Assembly: GCF_022678625.1 (NCBI RefSeq)
Contig: NZ_JALBYQ010000002.1
Coordinates: forward strand, 473,293 to 537,292
Origin: Aliiroseovarius subalbicans
GTDB taxonomy: Bacteria; Pseudomonadota; Alphaproteobacteria; Rhodobacterales; Rhodobacteraceae
Direction of reading: 5' to 3'
Length of the DNA stretch: 64,000 nt
In this document: piece by piece, positions 25,010-33,154 of the stretch
Layout of the letters: the number at the start of each line of letters is the position of its first letter
Position numbering within the stretch: position 1 is the stretch's first letter
Notes under the pieces: model-generated
Seen by the model: only the letters and a program-made list of their open reading frames with translations
The model's database searches: none
What the model was told of the DNA's origin: nothing
Translations under genes and position numbers: made by a program

Positions 25010-25932
25010 TGGGCTATGTCGTTCTTGCCCTTCTGGCCGGTCTGATCGCCCTGCCTTGGGCGATGGAGCTGCGCCGCCGTAAGGTGGACAAGGCCGCGCG
25101 CAAGGATGCACCGGGCCATTTCGCCACGCTCAGCCAGGGTGTCACGCATTATGAATGGCACGGGCCAGTGACCGGCCCGGTGATGGTCATGGTGCACGGG
25201 CTGACCAGCCCCAGCTGGGTGTTCGCGGGCCTGTTGCGCGGGCTGACCATGATGGGGTTCCGGGTGCTGACCTATGACCTGTATGGCCGCGGTCTGAGCG
25301 ACCGCCCCCGGGGCGCACAGGACCGCGATTTTTTCCTGCGCCAGCTGCGTGATCTGCTGGCAGAGTTGAAGCTGGACGGTGAGATTTCGCTGTTTGGCTA
25401 TTCGATGGGCGGGGCCATTGCGACCTGCTACGCCGCCGAAGAACCGGACCTTGTGGACCGGTTGATACTGCTGGCCCCGGCGGGGATGGATTACACCCCC
25501 GCGCCGTTGTTGAAACAGGCGCGGATCATGGGGCGGCTGGGCGACTGGCTGTGGGGGCTTTTGGGAGGCGCGCATTTGCGCCAGGGTGCCCGGGCGGGGG
25601 CAGACATGCCCAGCGTGATCCCCGACATGCCCGCCCGCATGGCCGTTGAAACCCGCACGCGGGGATACCTGCGCAGTGTGCTGTCCTCGGAACGGCATAT
25701 GCTGGGCGAATACCTCGAGGAAGAACACCGCGAATTGGCGCGGATGTATGTGGCCGTTGTGACGATCTGGGGCGAGGATGACGATGTGATCCCCCTGACC
25801 AGCCTGGGCAAACTGACGGAATGGAACCGCGATGCCTATAAGTTCGTGGTCCCGGGCGCCGGGCACGCGCTTGGATACACCCACCCGCAAGAGGTGATCG
25901 CAGCCATCCAGGAAAATGTGCGCGAGGTCTGA
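25009..25932 (+). CDS. Alpha/beta hydrolase with N-terminal membrane anchor
   Basis: A 307-residue alpha/beta-hydrolase. An N-terminal hydrophobic segment (GYVVLALLAGLIALPWAMEL) followed by RRRK suggests an inner-membrane anchor with the body on the cytosolic side. Catalytic elements: oxyanion-hole VHGLTSPSW, nucleophile Ser132 in FGYSMGG, acidic residue in IWGEDDDVIP, and His in PGAGHALGY. It resembles esterases or carboxylesterases, not a defined specific enzyme. It is the last gene of the overlapping HAD/OCD/PhyH/hydrolase operon. Confidence 0.88.
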   Translation: MGYVVLALLAGLIALPWAMELRRRKVDKAARKDAPGHFATLSQGVTHYEWHGPVTGPVMVMVHGLTSPSWVFAGLLRGLTMMGFRVLTYDLYGRGLSDRPRGAQDRDFFLRQLRDLLAELKLDGEISLFGYSMGGAIATCYAAEEPDLVDRLILLAPAGMDYTPAPLLKQARIMGRLGDWLWGLLGGAHLRQGARAGADMPSVIPDMPARMAVETRTRGYLRSVLSSERHMLGEYLEEEHRELARMYVAVVTIWGEDDDVIPLTSLGKLTEWNRDAYKFVVPGAGHALGYTHPQEVIAAIQENVREV

Positions 25933-26018
25933 ACCGTTCGTGCCGGGAATTGACGCGCCGGGGCGCAACTGGTCTAACGCGGCCAACCACAGCTGCCCCT
26001 CACATCAGGACCTTTCCC

Positions 26019-26459
26019 ATGACTGCCAACAAACGCATCGCCCTTTCCAGCGACCACGCCGCGATCGAGCTGCGCCAGGCCATTGCCGATCACATCGCGG
26101 CCCTGGGGTGGGAGCCGGTCGATATCGGCCCGACCACGCCCGAAAGCACGCATTACCCGATTCACGGCAAGGCGGCGGCCGAGCTTGTGGCATCAGGCGA
26201 TTGCCAGCTGGGCATCATCCTGTGCGGCACCGGGCAGGGCATCATGATAGCCGCGAATAAGGTCAAGGGCATTCGCTGCGGCGTCTGCTCTGACACGTTT
26301 TCGGCCCGGATGATCCGCCAGCACAACAACGCCAACATGCTGTCGATTGGCGAACGTGTGGTGGGCGCGGGGCTCGCGCTGGATATCGTGGACGCATACC
26401 TGAACGCCGAGTTCGAAGGCGGCCGCCATGCGACACGGGCCGACATGATCGAGGACTGA
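26019..26459 (+). CDS. rpiB: Ribose-5-phosphate isomerase B
   Basis: A 146-residue RpiB/LacAB-family isomerase that interconverts ribose 5-phosphate and ribulose 5-phosphate in the pentose phosphate pathway. Evidence: ALSSDHAAIELR, the active-site loop GIILCGTGQGIMIAANKVKGIRCGVC with catalytic Cys69, and RQHNNANMLSIGERVVG. The start at 26019 is chosen because MTANKRIALSSDHA aligns with family N-termini; upstream in-frame codons lie in non-conserved sequence. AGGACC lies close upstream. Some RpiB relatives act on allose or erythrulose phosphates, so the sugar is not certain. Confidence 0.93.
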   Translation: MTANKRIALSSDHAAIELRQAIADHIAALGWEPVDIGPTTPESTHYPIHGKAAAELVASGDCQLGIILCGTGQGIMIAANKVKGIRCGVCSDTFSARMIRQHNNANMLSIGERVVGAGLALDIVDAYLNAEFEGGRHATRADMIED

Positions 26460-26465
26460 TCCCGC

Positions 26466-26918
26466 TCAGACCCGTTTGATCGACGTGGCGATGTGCAGTG
26501 CCCGGCGGTGTTTGTGGCGTCGTTTATAGACGAAACGGGCGAAGCGGGCAGTCGCCCATTCCATACGCGGTGCCTCGATGATAACCGTATCGGTCCAGAT
26601 TGTGCCCCCGTCACCGGGCTGCACCGACAGGGTGTGGTCCCACCGGCTGACCGACGCATTGTGTTCGCGGCTTTGCAAGATGCGCGCGACAGGGTCCAGC
26701 CGCTCAACAAACATCGTGTGACCGGGATTTTTCACAAGTCCGAACAGGGTGACGTCGACGACATAGGTTTCACCCTGCGCTGCGGCCCCTTGCGGGAGCC
26801 CATCATAGGTCGCGATCGAGGACATGGCGTCAACCAGTTCCGAGAATTGGCAGGCCTCAGAAAAGATCTGATCAGGGTCGCCAGCGTAAAACGCTTCGAT
26901 GGTCACTTGGTAGGTCAT
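26466..26918 (-). CDS. SRPBCC-like hypothetical protein
   Basis: A 150-residue soluble protein starting MTYQVTIEAFYAGDPDQIFSEA. The alternation of strands and the long C-terminal helix (MEWATARFARFVYKRRHKHRRALH) suggest a START/SRPBCC ligand-binding fold, like polyketide cyclase-type proteins. No catalytic residues can be assigned. It converges on rpiB, with six bases between stops, and sits just downstream of the rpsU terminator, so it needs its own promoter, or readthrough, for expression. Confidence 0.65.
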   Translation of the reverse strand: MTYQVTIEAFYAGDPDQIFSEACQFSELVDAMSSIATYDGLPQGAAAQGETYVVDVTLFGLVKNPGHTMFVERLDPVARILQSREHNASVSRWDHTLSVQPGDGGTIWTDTVIIEAPRMEWATARFARFVYKRRHKHRRALHIATSIKRV

Positions 26919-26942
26919 GCGCCTTGATACCGTGTTCAAGGC

Positions 26943-26977
26943 AAAAACAAACCCCCGCAGCCGGGGCCACGGGGGTT
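26943..26977 (-). terminator. Rho-independent terminator of rpsU
   Basis: On the minus strand AACCCCCG pairs with CGGGGGTT (26970-26977 with 26950-26957) around a 12-base loop and is followed by TTTGTTTTTGC. It lies 25-59 bases after the rpsU stop. Stem and T-run both point leftward, so it terminates rpsU and separates it from the SRPBCC-like gene. Confidence 0.85.
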
Positions 26978-27001
26978 GTTTTCTCATCGCTAGAGAATGA
27001 C

Positions 27002-27208
27002 TTACATCATCCCTTCGCGTTGCGCTTTTTTCCGAGCGAGCTTGCGTTGACGGCGAATTGCTTCTGCCTTCTCGCGTGCTTTTTTCTCGGAGGGCTTCTC
27101 GAAATGCTGCTTGAGCTTCATCTCGCGAAAAACGCCCTCACGCTGCAGTTTCTTTTTCAGGGCCCGAAGAGCCTGATCGACATTGTTGTCGCGAACACTG
27201 ACCTGCAT
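27002..27208 (-). CDS. rpsU: 30S ribosomal protein S21
   Basis: A 68-residue basic protein of the small ribosomal subunit that helps base pairing between mRNA and the 16S 3' end during initiation. The sequence [31 protein letters not shown] is diagnostic, followed by a lysine/arginine-rich tail ending in KKAQREGMM. Length is normal. AAGGTGG lies upstream of the ATG. It has its own promoter and terminator, so it is a monocistronic unit, divergent from coq9. Confidence 0.97.
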   Translation of the reverse strand: MQVSVRDNNVDQALRALKKKLQREGVFREMKLKQHFEKPSEKKAREKAEAIRRQRKLARKKAQREGMM

Positions 27209-27261
27209 GTGGTTGTCACCACCTTTCTAGTTTAGAGTTGCGTAAAAGTGCAGGAAGGCGC

Positions 27262-27290
27262 CGTGTAGCAGAGCTTTAATCGCTTGTCTA
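27262..27290 (-). promoter_or_regulatory. Probable sigma-70 promoter of rpsU
   Basis: On the minus strand TAGACA (27290-27285) and TACACG (27267-27262) are separated by exactly 17 bases and lie 54 bases upstream of the rpsU start. -35 differs from consensus by one base; -10 by three. The spacing and position are good; there was no experimental check. Confidence 0.5.
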
Positions 27291-27318
27291 CTGGCGCGGC
27301 CAAGGTAAGGACCCAGGC

Positions 27319-28011
27319 ATGGATGATGCAAAAAGACTTCTGAACGCGGTGCTGACCCATGTGCCGTTTGACGGCTGGACACAGGCGGCGATGGACGCAG
27401 GCGCAGGCGATTGCGGCCTGTCGCCTGACCAGGCGCGCGCGCTGTATCCACGCGGGCCGGTCGACCTGGCGCTGGCCTTTCACCGGCGGGGGGACGCCGA
27501 GATGGTCGAAAAGCTGCACGCGGCCAACTTGGACGACATGCGGTTTCGCGACCGAATCGCGGCCGGTGTCCGGTTCCGGTTGGAAGGCGCCGACAAGGAG
27601 CTGGTGCGCCGTGGCATGACCCTGTTTGCCCTGCCGCAAAACGTGGGCGACGGCACCGGCGCGCTTTGGGGTACCTGTGGCGCGATCTGGGAGGCGCTGG
27701 GCGACACCTCGGACGACGTGAACTGGTACACCAAGCGCGCGACGCTTTCGGGGGTCTATTCTTCGACCCTGCTCTACTGGCTGGGCGATGACAGCGAAGG
27801 GCACGCGGCCACCTGGTCGTTCCTCGACCGGCGCATCAACGACGTAATGACCTTCGAAAAGGTCAAGGCGAAGGCGCGTGACAGTAAACTGGTGCAGGCC
27901 TTCATGGCTGGGCCGGGCAAGATTCTGGACGGCATCAAGGCGCCTGGTGCGCCGCGCGAAAATTACCCCGGACATTGGGGACAGAATCAGACAGGCGGAG
28001 ATACCGAATGA
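27319..28011 (+). CDS. coq9: COQ9 family ubiquinone-biosynthesis protein
   Basis: A 230-residue protein with a TetR-like helical fold that in mitochondria and alphaproteobacteria binds lipid and assists the flavin hydroxylation steps of ubiquinone synthesis. Marks are LLNAVLTHVPFDGWTQAAMDAGAGDCGLSPDQARALYPRG-type N-terminus and the C-terminal VNWYTKRATLSGVYSSTLLYWLGDDSEGHAATWSFLDRRINDVM segment. Length is typical of bacterial members. The stop overlaps the start of the quinone oxidoreductase-like gene (ATGA), consistent with a quinone-related operon. Confidence 0.92.
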   Translation: MDDAKRLLNAVLTHVPFDGWTQAAMDAGAGDCGLSPDQARALYPRGPVDLALAFHRRGDAEMVEKLHAANLDDMRFRDRIAAGVRFRLEGADKELVRRGMTLFALPQNVGDGTGALWGTCGAIWEALGDTSDDVNWYTKRATLSGVYSSTLLYWLGDDSEGHAATWSFLDRRINDVMTFEKVKAKARDSKLVQAFMAGPGKILDGIKAPGAPRENYPGHWGQNQTGGDTE

Positions 28012-28997
28012 CCCTTCCCACAAGAATGCGTGCCGTCGAGATTTCAGAACCCGGCGGGCCGGAGGTTTTGCGTCTGGTCGATGTGCCGGTGCCCACGCCC
28101 GGACCGCAAGACATCCTGATCCAGGTCGCCTTTGCCGGCGTCAATCGCCCCGACGCGTTGCAGCGCGCGGGTGCCTATGCGCCGCCGCCCAGCGCCAGCC
28201 CCCTGCCCGGCCTTGAGGCCTCGGGCGAGGTCGTCGCGGTTGGCGAGGGCGTCAGCCAATGGCAGATCGGTGACAGGGTCTGCGCCCTGCTGCCCGGTGG
28301 CGGTTATGCCGAATATGTGACCACCCCCGCCGCCCATGCGCTGCGGGTGCCCGACGGGATGGGGATGAAAGAAGCCGCCTGCCTGCCCGAAACATACTTT
28401 ACCGTATGGTCCAATGTTTTCATGCGCGGCGGACTGAAAGCGGGCGAGCGTTTCTTGGTCCACGGTGGTTCCAGCGGTATCGGCACGACTGCGATCCAGC
28501 TGGCGCATGCCTTTGGCGCGCGGGTCTTCACCACCGCCGGATCGGCCGACAAGTGCAAGGTCTGCACCGATCTCGGCGCGGAACGCGCCATCAATTACCG
28601 CGACGAGGATTTCGTCGAGGTGATGAAGCCCGAGGGCGGTCCGAACCTGGTTCTGGACATGGTTGGCGGCGACTATATCGCACGCAATATCAAAGCCTTG
28701 GCTCTGGATGGCCGCATGGTGCACATCGCGTTCCTGTCCGGACCGAAGGCCGAGATCAACTTTGCCATGGTCATGGCGAAACGCCTGACGATCACCGGAT
28801 CGACCCTGCGCCCGCAAAGCGACCTGGCCAAGGCGCGCATCGCCGAAGAGCTGGCCGACAAGGTCTGGCCGCTGTTGGACACGGGCAAGATCGCGCCGGT
28901 GATGGACCAGACCTTCGCGCTGGAAGACGCCGCAAAGGCTCATGCCCGCATGGAGACCAGCCAGCATATCGGCAAGATCGTTCTGAAGGTCGCCTGA
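28008..28997 (+). CDS. NAD(P)H-quinone oxidoreductase (PIG3/TP53I3-type MDR)
   Basis: A 329-residue zinc-free medium-chain dehydrogenase/reductase of the quinone oxidoreductase group. The N-terminal GroES-like domain has GVNRPDALQRAG and GLEASGEVVAVGEGV. The cofactor domain has FLVHGGSSGIGTTAIQLAHAFGA with the AxxGxG-type NADPH loop. The Tyr/Ser environment and the ITGSTLRPQS segment match PIG3-like proteins, which reduce quinones by one electron. No structural zinc cysteines are present. It overlaps coq9 by ATGA and MAPEG by TGATG. Confidence 0.9.
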   Translation: MTLPTRMRAVEISEPGGPEVLRLVDVPVPTPGPQDILIQVAFAGVNRPDALQRAGAYAPPPSASPLPGLEASGEVVAVGEGVSQWQIGDRVCALLPGGGYAEYVTTPAAHALRVPDGMGMKEAACLPETYFTVWSNVFMRGGLKAGERFLVHGGSSGIGTTAIQLAHAFGARVFTTAGSADKCKVCTDLGAERAINYRDEDFVEVMKPEGGPNLVLDMVGGDYIARNIKALALDGRMVHIAFLSGPKAEINFAMVMAKRLTITGSTLRPQSDLAKARIAEELADKVWPLLDTGKIAPVMDQTFALEDAAKAHARMETSQHIGKIVLKVA

Positions 28998-29380
28998 TGA
29001 CGACGCTAATTCTGGCCGTTCTGGCCCTGTTCGTCGTGCAGACGTTCCTGCCATCGACCGCGCGCGCCCTGTCAGGGGATCGGGTGCAAAAGCAGTTCCT
29101 GCGCGGCAACCGCGATACGCGTCCTGAACCGGGCGTGCTGGGCGGGCGGATGGAGCGCGCCCTGGTCAACATGATCGAAGCGCTGATCGTGTTCCTGCCG
29201 CTGGCCGTGCTGGCCGAGGCCAAAGGGATCGACGCCACCACAGGCGCGACCGTCTTCCTGCTGGCCCGTGTCGCCTATGTGCCCGCCTATGCGGCTGGCA
29301 TCCCGCTGCTGCGCTCGGCGATCTGGACCGTGGGGCATGTCGGGCTGGGCATGATGGTTTGGGCGCTCTGGCCTGCCTGA
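28997..29380 (+). CDS. MAPEG-family membrane protein
   Basis: A 127-residue integral membrane protein with about four transmembrane helices. The FLRGNRDTRPEPGVLGGRMERALVNMIEALIVFLPLAVLAE core contains the conserved Arg-rich loop and the NMxEA motif of the MAPEG family (membrane-associated proteins in eicosanoid and glutathione metabolism). Bacterial members of this short type are uncharacterised. It is translationally coupled (TGATG) to the quinone oxidoreductase and ends the coq9 operon. Confidence 0.85.
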   Translation: MTTLILAVLALFVVQTFLPSTARALSGDRVQKQFLRGNRDTRPEPGVLGGRMERALVNMIEALIVFLPLAVLAEAKGIDATTGATVFLLARVAYVPAYAAGIPLLRSAIWTVGHVGLGMMVWALWPA

Positions 29381-29451
29381 CTCCGCTCAAGGCTGGATCT
29401 GGTGAAACATGCTATGCTGTGCGCGGTCTTCGTTGAATACAGGAGGACGTC

Positions 29452-29610
29452 ATGGCGAAAATCGAAGTTCAAAACCATTCGAACCTGGGAATGCTGTGGT
29501 GCGCCGGGTGGCTTTTCACCCTTGGCTACCTGCAACTCGGCTTCTGGAAGGGTATTCTGGCGATGCTGGTCTGGCCCTATTTCATCGGCGCGAGTCTCGT
29601 GGCCCTTTAG
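29452..29610 (+). CDS. Small membrane protein, 52 aa
   Basis: A short frame that begins with ATG at 29452, seven bases after a perfect AGGAGG. The product (MAKIEVQNHSNLGMLWCAGW...) carries two adjacent hydrophobic segments, MLWCAGWLFTLGYLQL and GILAMLVWPYFIGASLVAL, separated by GFWKG, suggesting a helical hairpin in the inner membrane. The strong ribosome binding site and clean stop support a real gene. No family is recognised. It converges on the zinc-ribbon gene with three bases between stops. Confidence 0.75.
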   Translation: MAKIEVQNHSNLGMLWCAGWLFTLGYLQLGFWKGILAMLVWPYFIGASLVAL

Positions 29611-29613
29611 GGG

Positions 29614-29841
29614 CTAGTCCGAAACCTTGTGGATGCGCAGCCAGCGCTTGCGCCCGCATTCTGGGCAGGGGCCATAGGAGGACTTGCTGCCTTTCGCTTT
29701 GTAGCGCACGCCGCCAGCCTCCCACAGGTTGCGGCTGTGCCCACAAGTCTTGCAGGTTATCTGCCATTTGCGGCTTTCTGCCTCGACCGCGTCGGGATCG
29801 GGCATGAGCTTCTGTGTGAGGCGTTGCCAAAATCGAGGCAT
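29614..29841 (-). CDS. Small zinc-ribbon protein, 75 aa
   Basis: A short protein with two CxxC knuckles, CKTCGH (near residue 30) and CPECGR (near residue 60), spaced as in zinc ribbons, and basic residues around them. Its N-terminus (MPRFWQRLTQKLMPD) is amphipathic. The ATG at 29841 follows AGGAAATCAA. The stop of the upstream RNase T2 gene is eight bases away in the same orientation, so the two are probably cotranscribed. The function could be nucleic-acid binding or metal handling; nothing more specific can be said. Confidence 0.75.
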   Translation of the reverse strand: MPRFWQRLTQKLMPDPDAVEAESRKWQITCKTCGHSRNLWEAGGVRYKAKGSKSSYGPCPECGRKRWLRIHKVSD

Positions 29842-29849
29842 TTGATTTC

Positions 29850-30479
29850 CTATCTGATCGGATCGAACAAAGCGCGGTCCAGCGTGCAATCGCGCACCAC
29901 GTCGCGGCCGCAGTCGCGCGGCTCCAGGTCGCGGGTCAGGCACAATCTGGCCTCTTGAATGCGCTCCTGTTTGCAGGTGATGGTGATCATGTCGGCTTGC
30001 CAATCGGGGTTGGATTGCAGGAACGCGCCTTCGATCACCGTGACTGGCAGGCGATAGGGCTTGGTCAGGGCGCGCAGCACTTCGGGGCGGTTCACCCGGT
30101 CGTAAGCCTCACGCGCCAGGCGGTAATAGTCCTGCGGCGACAGGCCCGAGCAGGTGCCGTGTTTCTTCCACTGGTGCCAGGCCAACCCGCCCGACCCCAT
30201 GATGTCCGCCATCGCCGCGGTTTCCCCGCGTGACGGGGCGCGGAAATCCGACCGGCAGAAACTGGGCCAGCCGCGTTCCTTCTGTGGCCACAGCCCGTGC
30301 AGGATCCAGCCGAACCCCGTGTCGTCTTCACATTGCTCGGCCCCACGCGCGTCGCCTTCGCGGGCGCACCAGCTGGGCGACCAGGACAGCGACAGCACGT
30401 AATAGTCGAAGTCGCCCGGCCGTTCCCCTTCCGCCGTGGCGAAAGTGGCGGACATGAGCAGAACCAGCAGCCAACGCAT
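29850..30479 (-). CDS. Ribonuclease T2 family, secreted
   Basis: A 209-residue periplasmic or extracellular RNase with signal peptide (MRWLLVLLMSATFATAEG). The two catalytic signatures are clear: CAS1 ILHGLWPQ and CAS2 WHQWKKHGTC, with the expected His pairs. Six or more cysteines suit disulfide stabilisation. It degrades single-stranded RNA through a 2',3'-cyclic phosphate. It lies upstream of a small zinc-ribbon gene in the same direction and is divergent from trcR. Confidence 0.93.
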   Translation of the reverse strand: MRWLLVLLMSATFATAEGERPGDFDYYVLSLSWSPSWCAREGDARGAEQCEDDTGFGWILHGLWPQKERGWPSFCRSDFRAPSRGETAAMADIMGSGGLAWHQWKKHGTCSGLSPQDYYRLAREAYDRVNRPEVLRALTKPYRLPVTVIEGAFLQSNPDWQADMITITCKQERIQEARLCLTRDLEPRDCGRDVVRDCTLDRALFDPIR

Positions 30480-30613
30480 TTCCTCTTCCCCTTTTAGGTC
30501 CGCCGCACTATATACGCCTCAAGTTCCCCGACAACGGTAACCCGCCCGCAGGCCAGATGGCCGGGGCAGCCCCCTCAAGGGCGCGGGAAAGTTGTATGCA
30601 AAGGAGTTGGGCG

Positions 30614-31354
30614 ATGAACAAACCGATCATGGCGAAAGCCACCGCCGTCTGGCTGGTCGATAACACAACGATCACCTTCAAACAGGTCGCGGATTTCTGC
30701 GGGCTGCATGAGCTGGAAGTGCAGGGCATCGCCGATGGCGACGTGGCCACCGGCGTGAAAGGTTTCGACCCGGTTGCCAACAACCAGTTGGACCAGGAAG
30801 AGATCGACAAGGCCGAGAAAGACCCGCTTCACCCCCTGAAGCTGAAGTTCTATGCCGCTGCCGTTGGCGAGGAAAAACGCCGCGGGCCGCGCTATACGCC
30901 GCTGTCCAAGCGTCAGGACCGCCCGGCCTCGATCCTGTGGCTGGTCAAGTTCCACCCGGAACTGTCCGACGGTCAGGTTTCCAAGCTGGTGGGCACCACC
31001 AAGCCGACGATCCAGGCAATCCGCGAACGCACGCACTGGAACATCCAGAACATCGAACCCATCGACCCGGTCGCCCTGGGCCTGTGCAAGCAGTCCGAGC
31101 TGGACGGCGCGGTGCAGAAAGCCAACGCCAAGAAGGCGAAAGAGGGCGATGTTATGTCGGATGACGAGCGTCGCAAGCTGGTCTCGACCGAGCAGAGCCT
31201 GGGCATGGATCCCGAACCCAAGATGCCCAGCGCCATCGAGGGTCTGGAGACCTTCAGCCTGTCGGAAGAGCCCAAGGCCGAAGAAGACGACAAGGTGCCG
31301 GACGCCGACAGCTTCTTCAATCTGCCCGACGCCAAGGACGACGACGAAGATTGA
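30614..31354 (+). CDS. trcR: Cell-cycle transcriptional regulator TrcR (DUF1013)
   Basis: A 246-residue alphaproteobacteria-specific regulator. The N-terminal KPIMAKATAVWLVDNTTITFKQVADFCGLHELEVQGIADG and the central LSDGQVSKLVGTTKPTIQAIRERTHWN (helix-turn-helix-like) define DUF1013, named TrcR after the Caulobacter protein reported to influence cell-cycle transcription. The C-terminal third is acidic and low in complexity (EEPKAEEDDKV). The ATG at 30614 follows AAGGAG. A strong terminator sits 20 bases after the stop, so it is monocistronic. Confidence 0.92.
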   Translation: MNKPIMAKATAVWLVDNTTITFKQVADFCGLHELEVQGIADGDVATGVKGFDPVANNQLDQEEIDKAEKDPLHPLKLKFYAAAVGEEKRRGPRYTPLSKRQDRPASILWLVKFHPELSDGQVSKLVGTTKPTIQAIRERTHWNIQNIEPIDPVALGLCKQSELDGAVQKANAKKAKEGDVMSDDERRKLVSTEQSLGMDPEPKMPSAIEGLETFSLSEEPKAEEDDKVPDADSFFNLPDAKDDDED

Positions 31355-31373
31355 TCCCCATTTGGGAAACACG

Positions 31374-31402
31374 GGCCCCGGCAGCAATGCCGGGGCCTTT
31401 TT
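31374..31402 (+). terminator. Rho-independent terminator of trcR
   Basis: A perfect 10-bp stem (GGCCCCGGCA / TGCCGGGGCC) with loop GCAA is followed directly by TTTTT. It lies 20 bases after the trcR stop and 20 bases before the next start, so the downstream reductase gene needs its own promoter or readthrough. Confidence 0.95.
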
Positions 31403-31421
31403 CGTTCAAGGAAGTTTGCAC

Positions 31422-32480
31422 ATGACGTTCGATATCGACACCACCGCCCCCGTTCTTGTCACCGGCGCCACCGGCTATGTCGCCGGCTGGCTGGTCCAGG
31501 CGTTGCTGGACGCAGGTGCCACCGTCCACGCCGCCGTGCGTGACCCGGACGATGCGGCAAAGGTGAAGCATCTGGTGGACATGGCCGCAGATGCCCCCGG
31601 CGACATCCGGTTCTTCCGCGCCGACCTGCTGGCCCCCGGATCTTATGGCGCGGCGATGGAGGGTTGCGGCGTCGTGTTTCACACTGCCAGCCCGTTCTCG
31701 ACCTCGGTCAAAGACCCGCAGACGGAACTGATCGACCCGGCGGTGAACGGCACTCGCAACGTGTTGGAGCAGGCAAACCAAACGGGCAGCGTGACGCGGG
31801 TTGTTCTGACCAGCTCCTGCGCCGCGATCTATACCGACGCCAAGGATTGCGCCGCAGCCCCCGGCGGACGGTTGAGCGAAGAGGTGTGGAACACGACCGC
31901 ATCGCTGGATTATCAGCCCTACAGCTACTCGAAAACGCTGGCTGAACGGGCGGCGTGGGAGATTGCCCGCGCGCAGGACCGCTGGCGGCTGGTGGTGGTG
32001 AACCCCAGCCTTGTTATGGGGCCCGCGATGCATGACAAACCGACCTCGGAAAGCGTGAACATCCTACGGCAGGCCGGCGACGGCACTTTCCGCATCGGCG
32101 CGCCGCGTCTGGGCATCGGCATGGTCGACGTGCGCGACCTGGCGCAGGCCCATGTGGCGGCGGGATTTGTCGAAGGGGCCGAGGGGCGCCATATCATTTC
32201 GGCCCATGACACCGACATTCTGGAGCTTGTGTTGCAGCTGCGCGAGCGGTTTGGCGCAGAGTATCCGCTTCCGAAGCGGGCACTGCCCAAGGCGATGATG
32301 TGGTTGATGGCCCCGTTCGTCGGGCTGGATCGCCGGTTCGTGGCCGCCAACGTGAATGTGGCTTTTCGGTCAGACAATTCCAAAGCCGTGCGCGCGCTTG
32401 GCCTCAGCTATCGTCCGATGCGCGAGACGATGGAGGACATGTTTGCCCAGATGGTCGCCGCGGGCGCCTTCGATCGTTAA
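31422..32480 (+). CDS. NAD(P)-dependent reductase/epimerase (extended SDR, dihydroflavonol-reductase-like)
   Basis: A 352-residue extended short-chain dehydrogenase. The nucleotide-binding motif VLVTGATGYVAGW is near residues 11-23. VVFHTASPF and the catalytic YSYSKTLAE (Tyr-x-x-x-Lys) are present, and VNPSLVMGPAM follows. It resembles dihydroflavonol-4-reductase/cinnamoyl-CoA-reductase-like aldehyde reductases; the substrate is unknown. AAGGAA precedes the ATG. It follows the trcR terminator, so separate control is likely. Confidence 0.9.
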   Translation: MTFDIDTTAPVLVTGATGYVAGWLVQALLDAGATVHAAVRDPDDAAKVKHLVDMAADAPGDIRFFRADLLAPGSYGAAMEGCGVVFHTASPFSTSVKDPQTELIDPAVNGTRNVLEQANQTGSVTRVVLTSSCAAIYTDAKDCAAAPGGRLSEEVWNTTASLDYQPYSYSKTLAERAAWEIARAQDRWRLVVVNPSLVMGPAMHDKPTSESVNILRQAGDGTFRIGAPRLGIGMVDVRDLAQAHVAAGFVEGAEGRHIISAHDTDILELVLQLRERFGAEYPLPKRALPKAMMWLMAPFVGLDRRFVAANVNVAFRSDNSKAVRALGLSYRPMRETMEDMFAQMVAAGAFDR

Positions 32481-32570
32481 CTGCGACAGGTCCGCGCGGC
32501 GTTCACTGCGATACTGCCCTGCGCTCCTTTTCCTGTCAGGATAGGGGCGCAATTCAGGACGGAGGACACG

Positions 32571-33146
32571 ATGACCACCATGAAGGCCCTGCTGCTGCTT
32601 GCTCTCGGCGCATCGCCTGCGCTGGCGCAGGATGACCGGTATTGCGAAGACCTGTGGTTCACCCGCAACCAGATTTACCACCACGCCGGGTATTGTTTCA
32701 GTTCACCGCTTGGTCAGGCCCTGTTCCAAGCCGAAAGCTGCACCGGCAAAGATGTCCCGCTTGAGGATTTCAACCAGCAGAAAGTCGACATCATCCGGTC
32801 GTTTGAAACCGACCTTGGCTGTGCGGTGGACACCACACGCACCTCGCTGGACATCGACCTGATGGATCTGCGCCTGCGTCTGGTGGACGTGCCGATCCTG
32901 TCGGAGTTTGCCAGCGGCTGTCTGGACTGGCAGGGCGGTGAAATCCCGCTCCGCCTGGGCCACGTCGAAGAGGCGCCCGAGTTGGGGCGTGTTCAGCCCG
33001 GTGACGATATCGTCTGGGAATACGAATACCCGGCCCAGCCTGACGGGTGGGAGTTCATCACGGTGTATCGCGACGGCGTGCAAGTGATGCTGGGCTGGTC
33101 GAACACACCGGTGAACTATGACCAATGCGGGCGATTGGCAGGCTGA
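32571..33146 (+). CDS. Secreted YARHG/DUF4453 protein
   Basis: A 191-residue protein with signal peptide (MTTMKALLLLALGASPALAQ). The segment RYCEDLWFTRNQIYHHAGYCFSS is a variant of the YARHG domain, found in cell-envelope proteins of unknown role. The C-terminal half carries DUF4453-like WEYEYPAQPDGWEFITVYRDG. Seven cysteines suggest disulfides. The ATG at 32571 follows GGAGGACACG. It converges on pbpC, with eight bases between the ends. Confidence 0.78.
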   Translation: MTTMKALLLLALGASPALAQDDRYCEDLWFTRNQIYHHAGYCFSSPLGQALFQAESCTGKDVPLEDFNQQKVDIIRSFETDLGCAVDTTRTSLDIDLMDLRLRLVDVPILSEFASGCLDWQGGEIPLRLGHVEEAPELGRVQPGDDIVWEYEYPAQPDGWEFITVYRDGVQVMLGWSNTPVNYDQCGRLAG

Positions 33147-33154
33147 ACCGGGGT

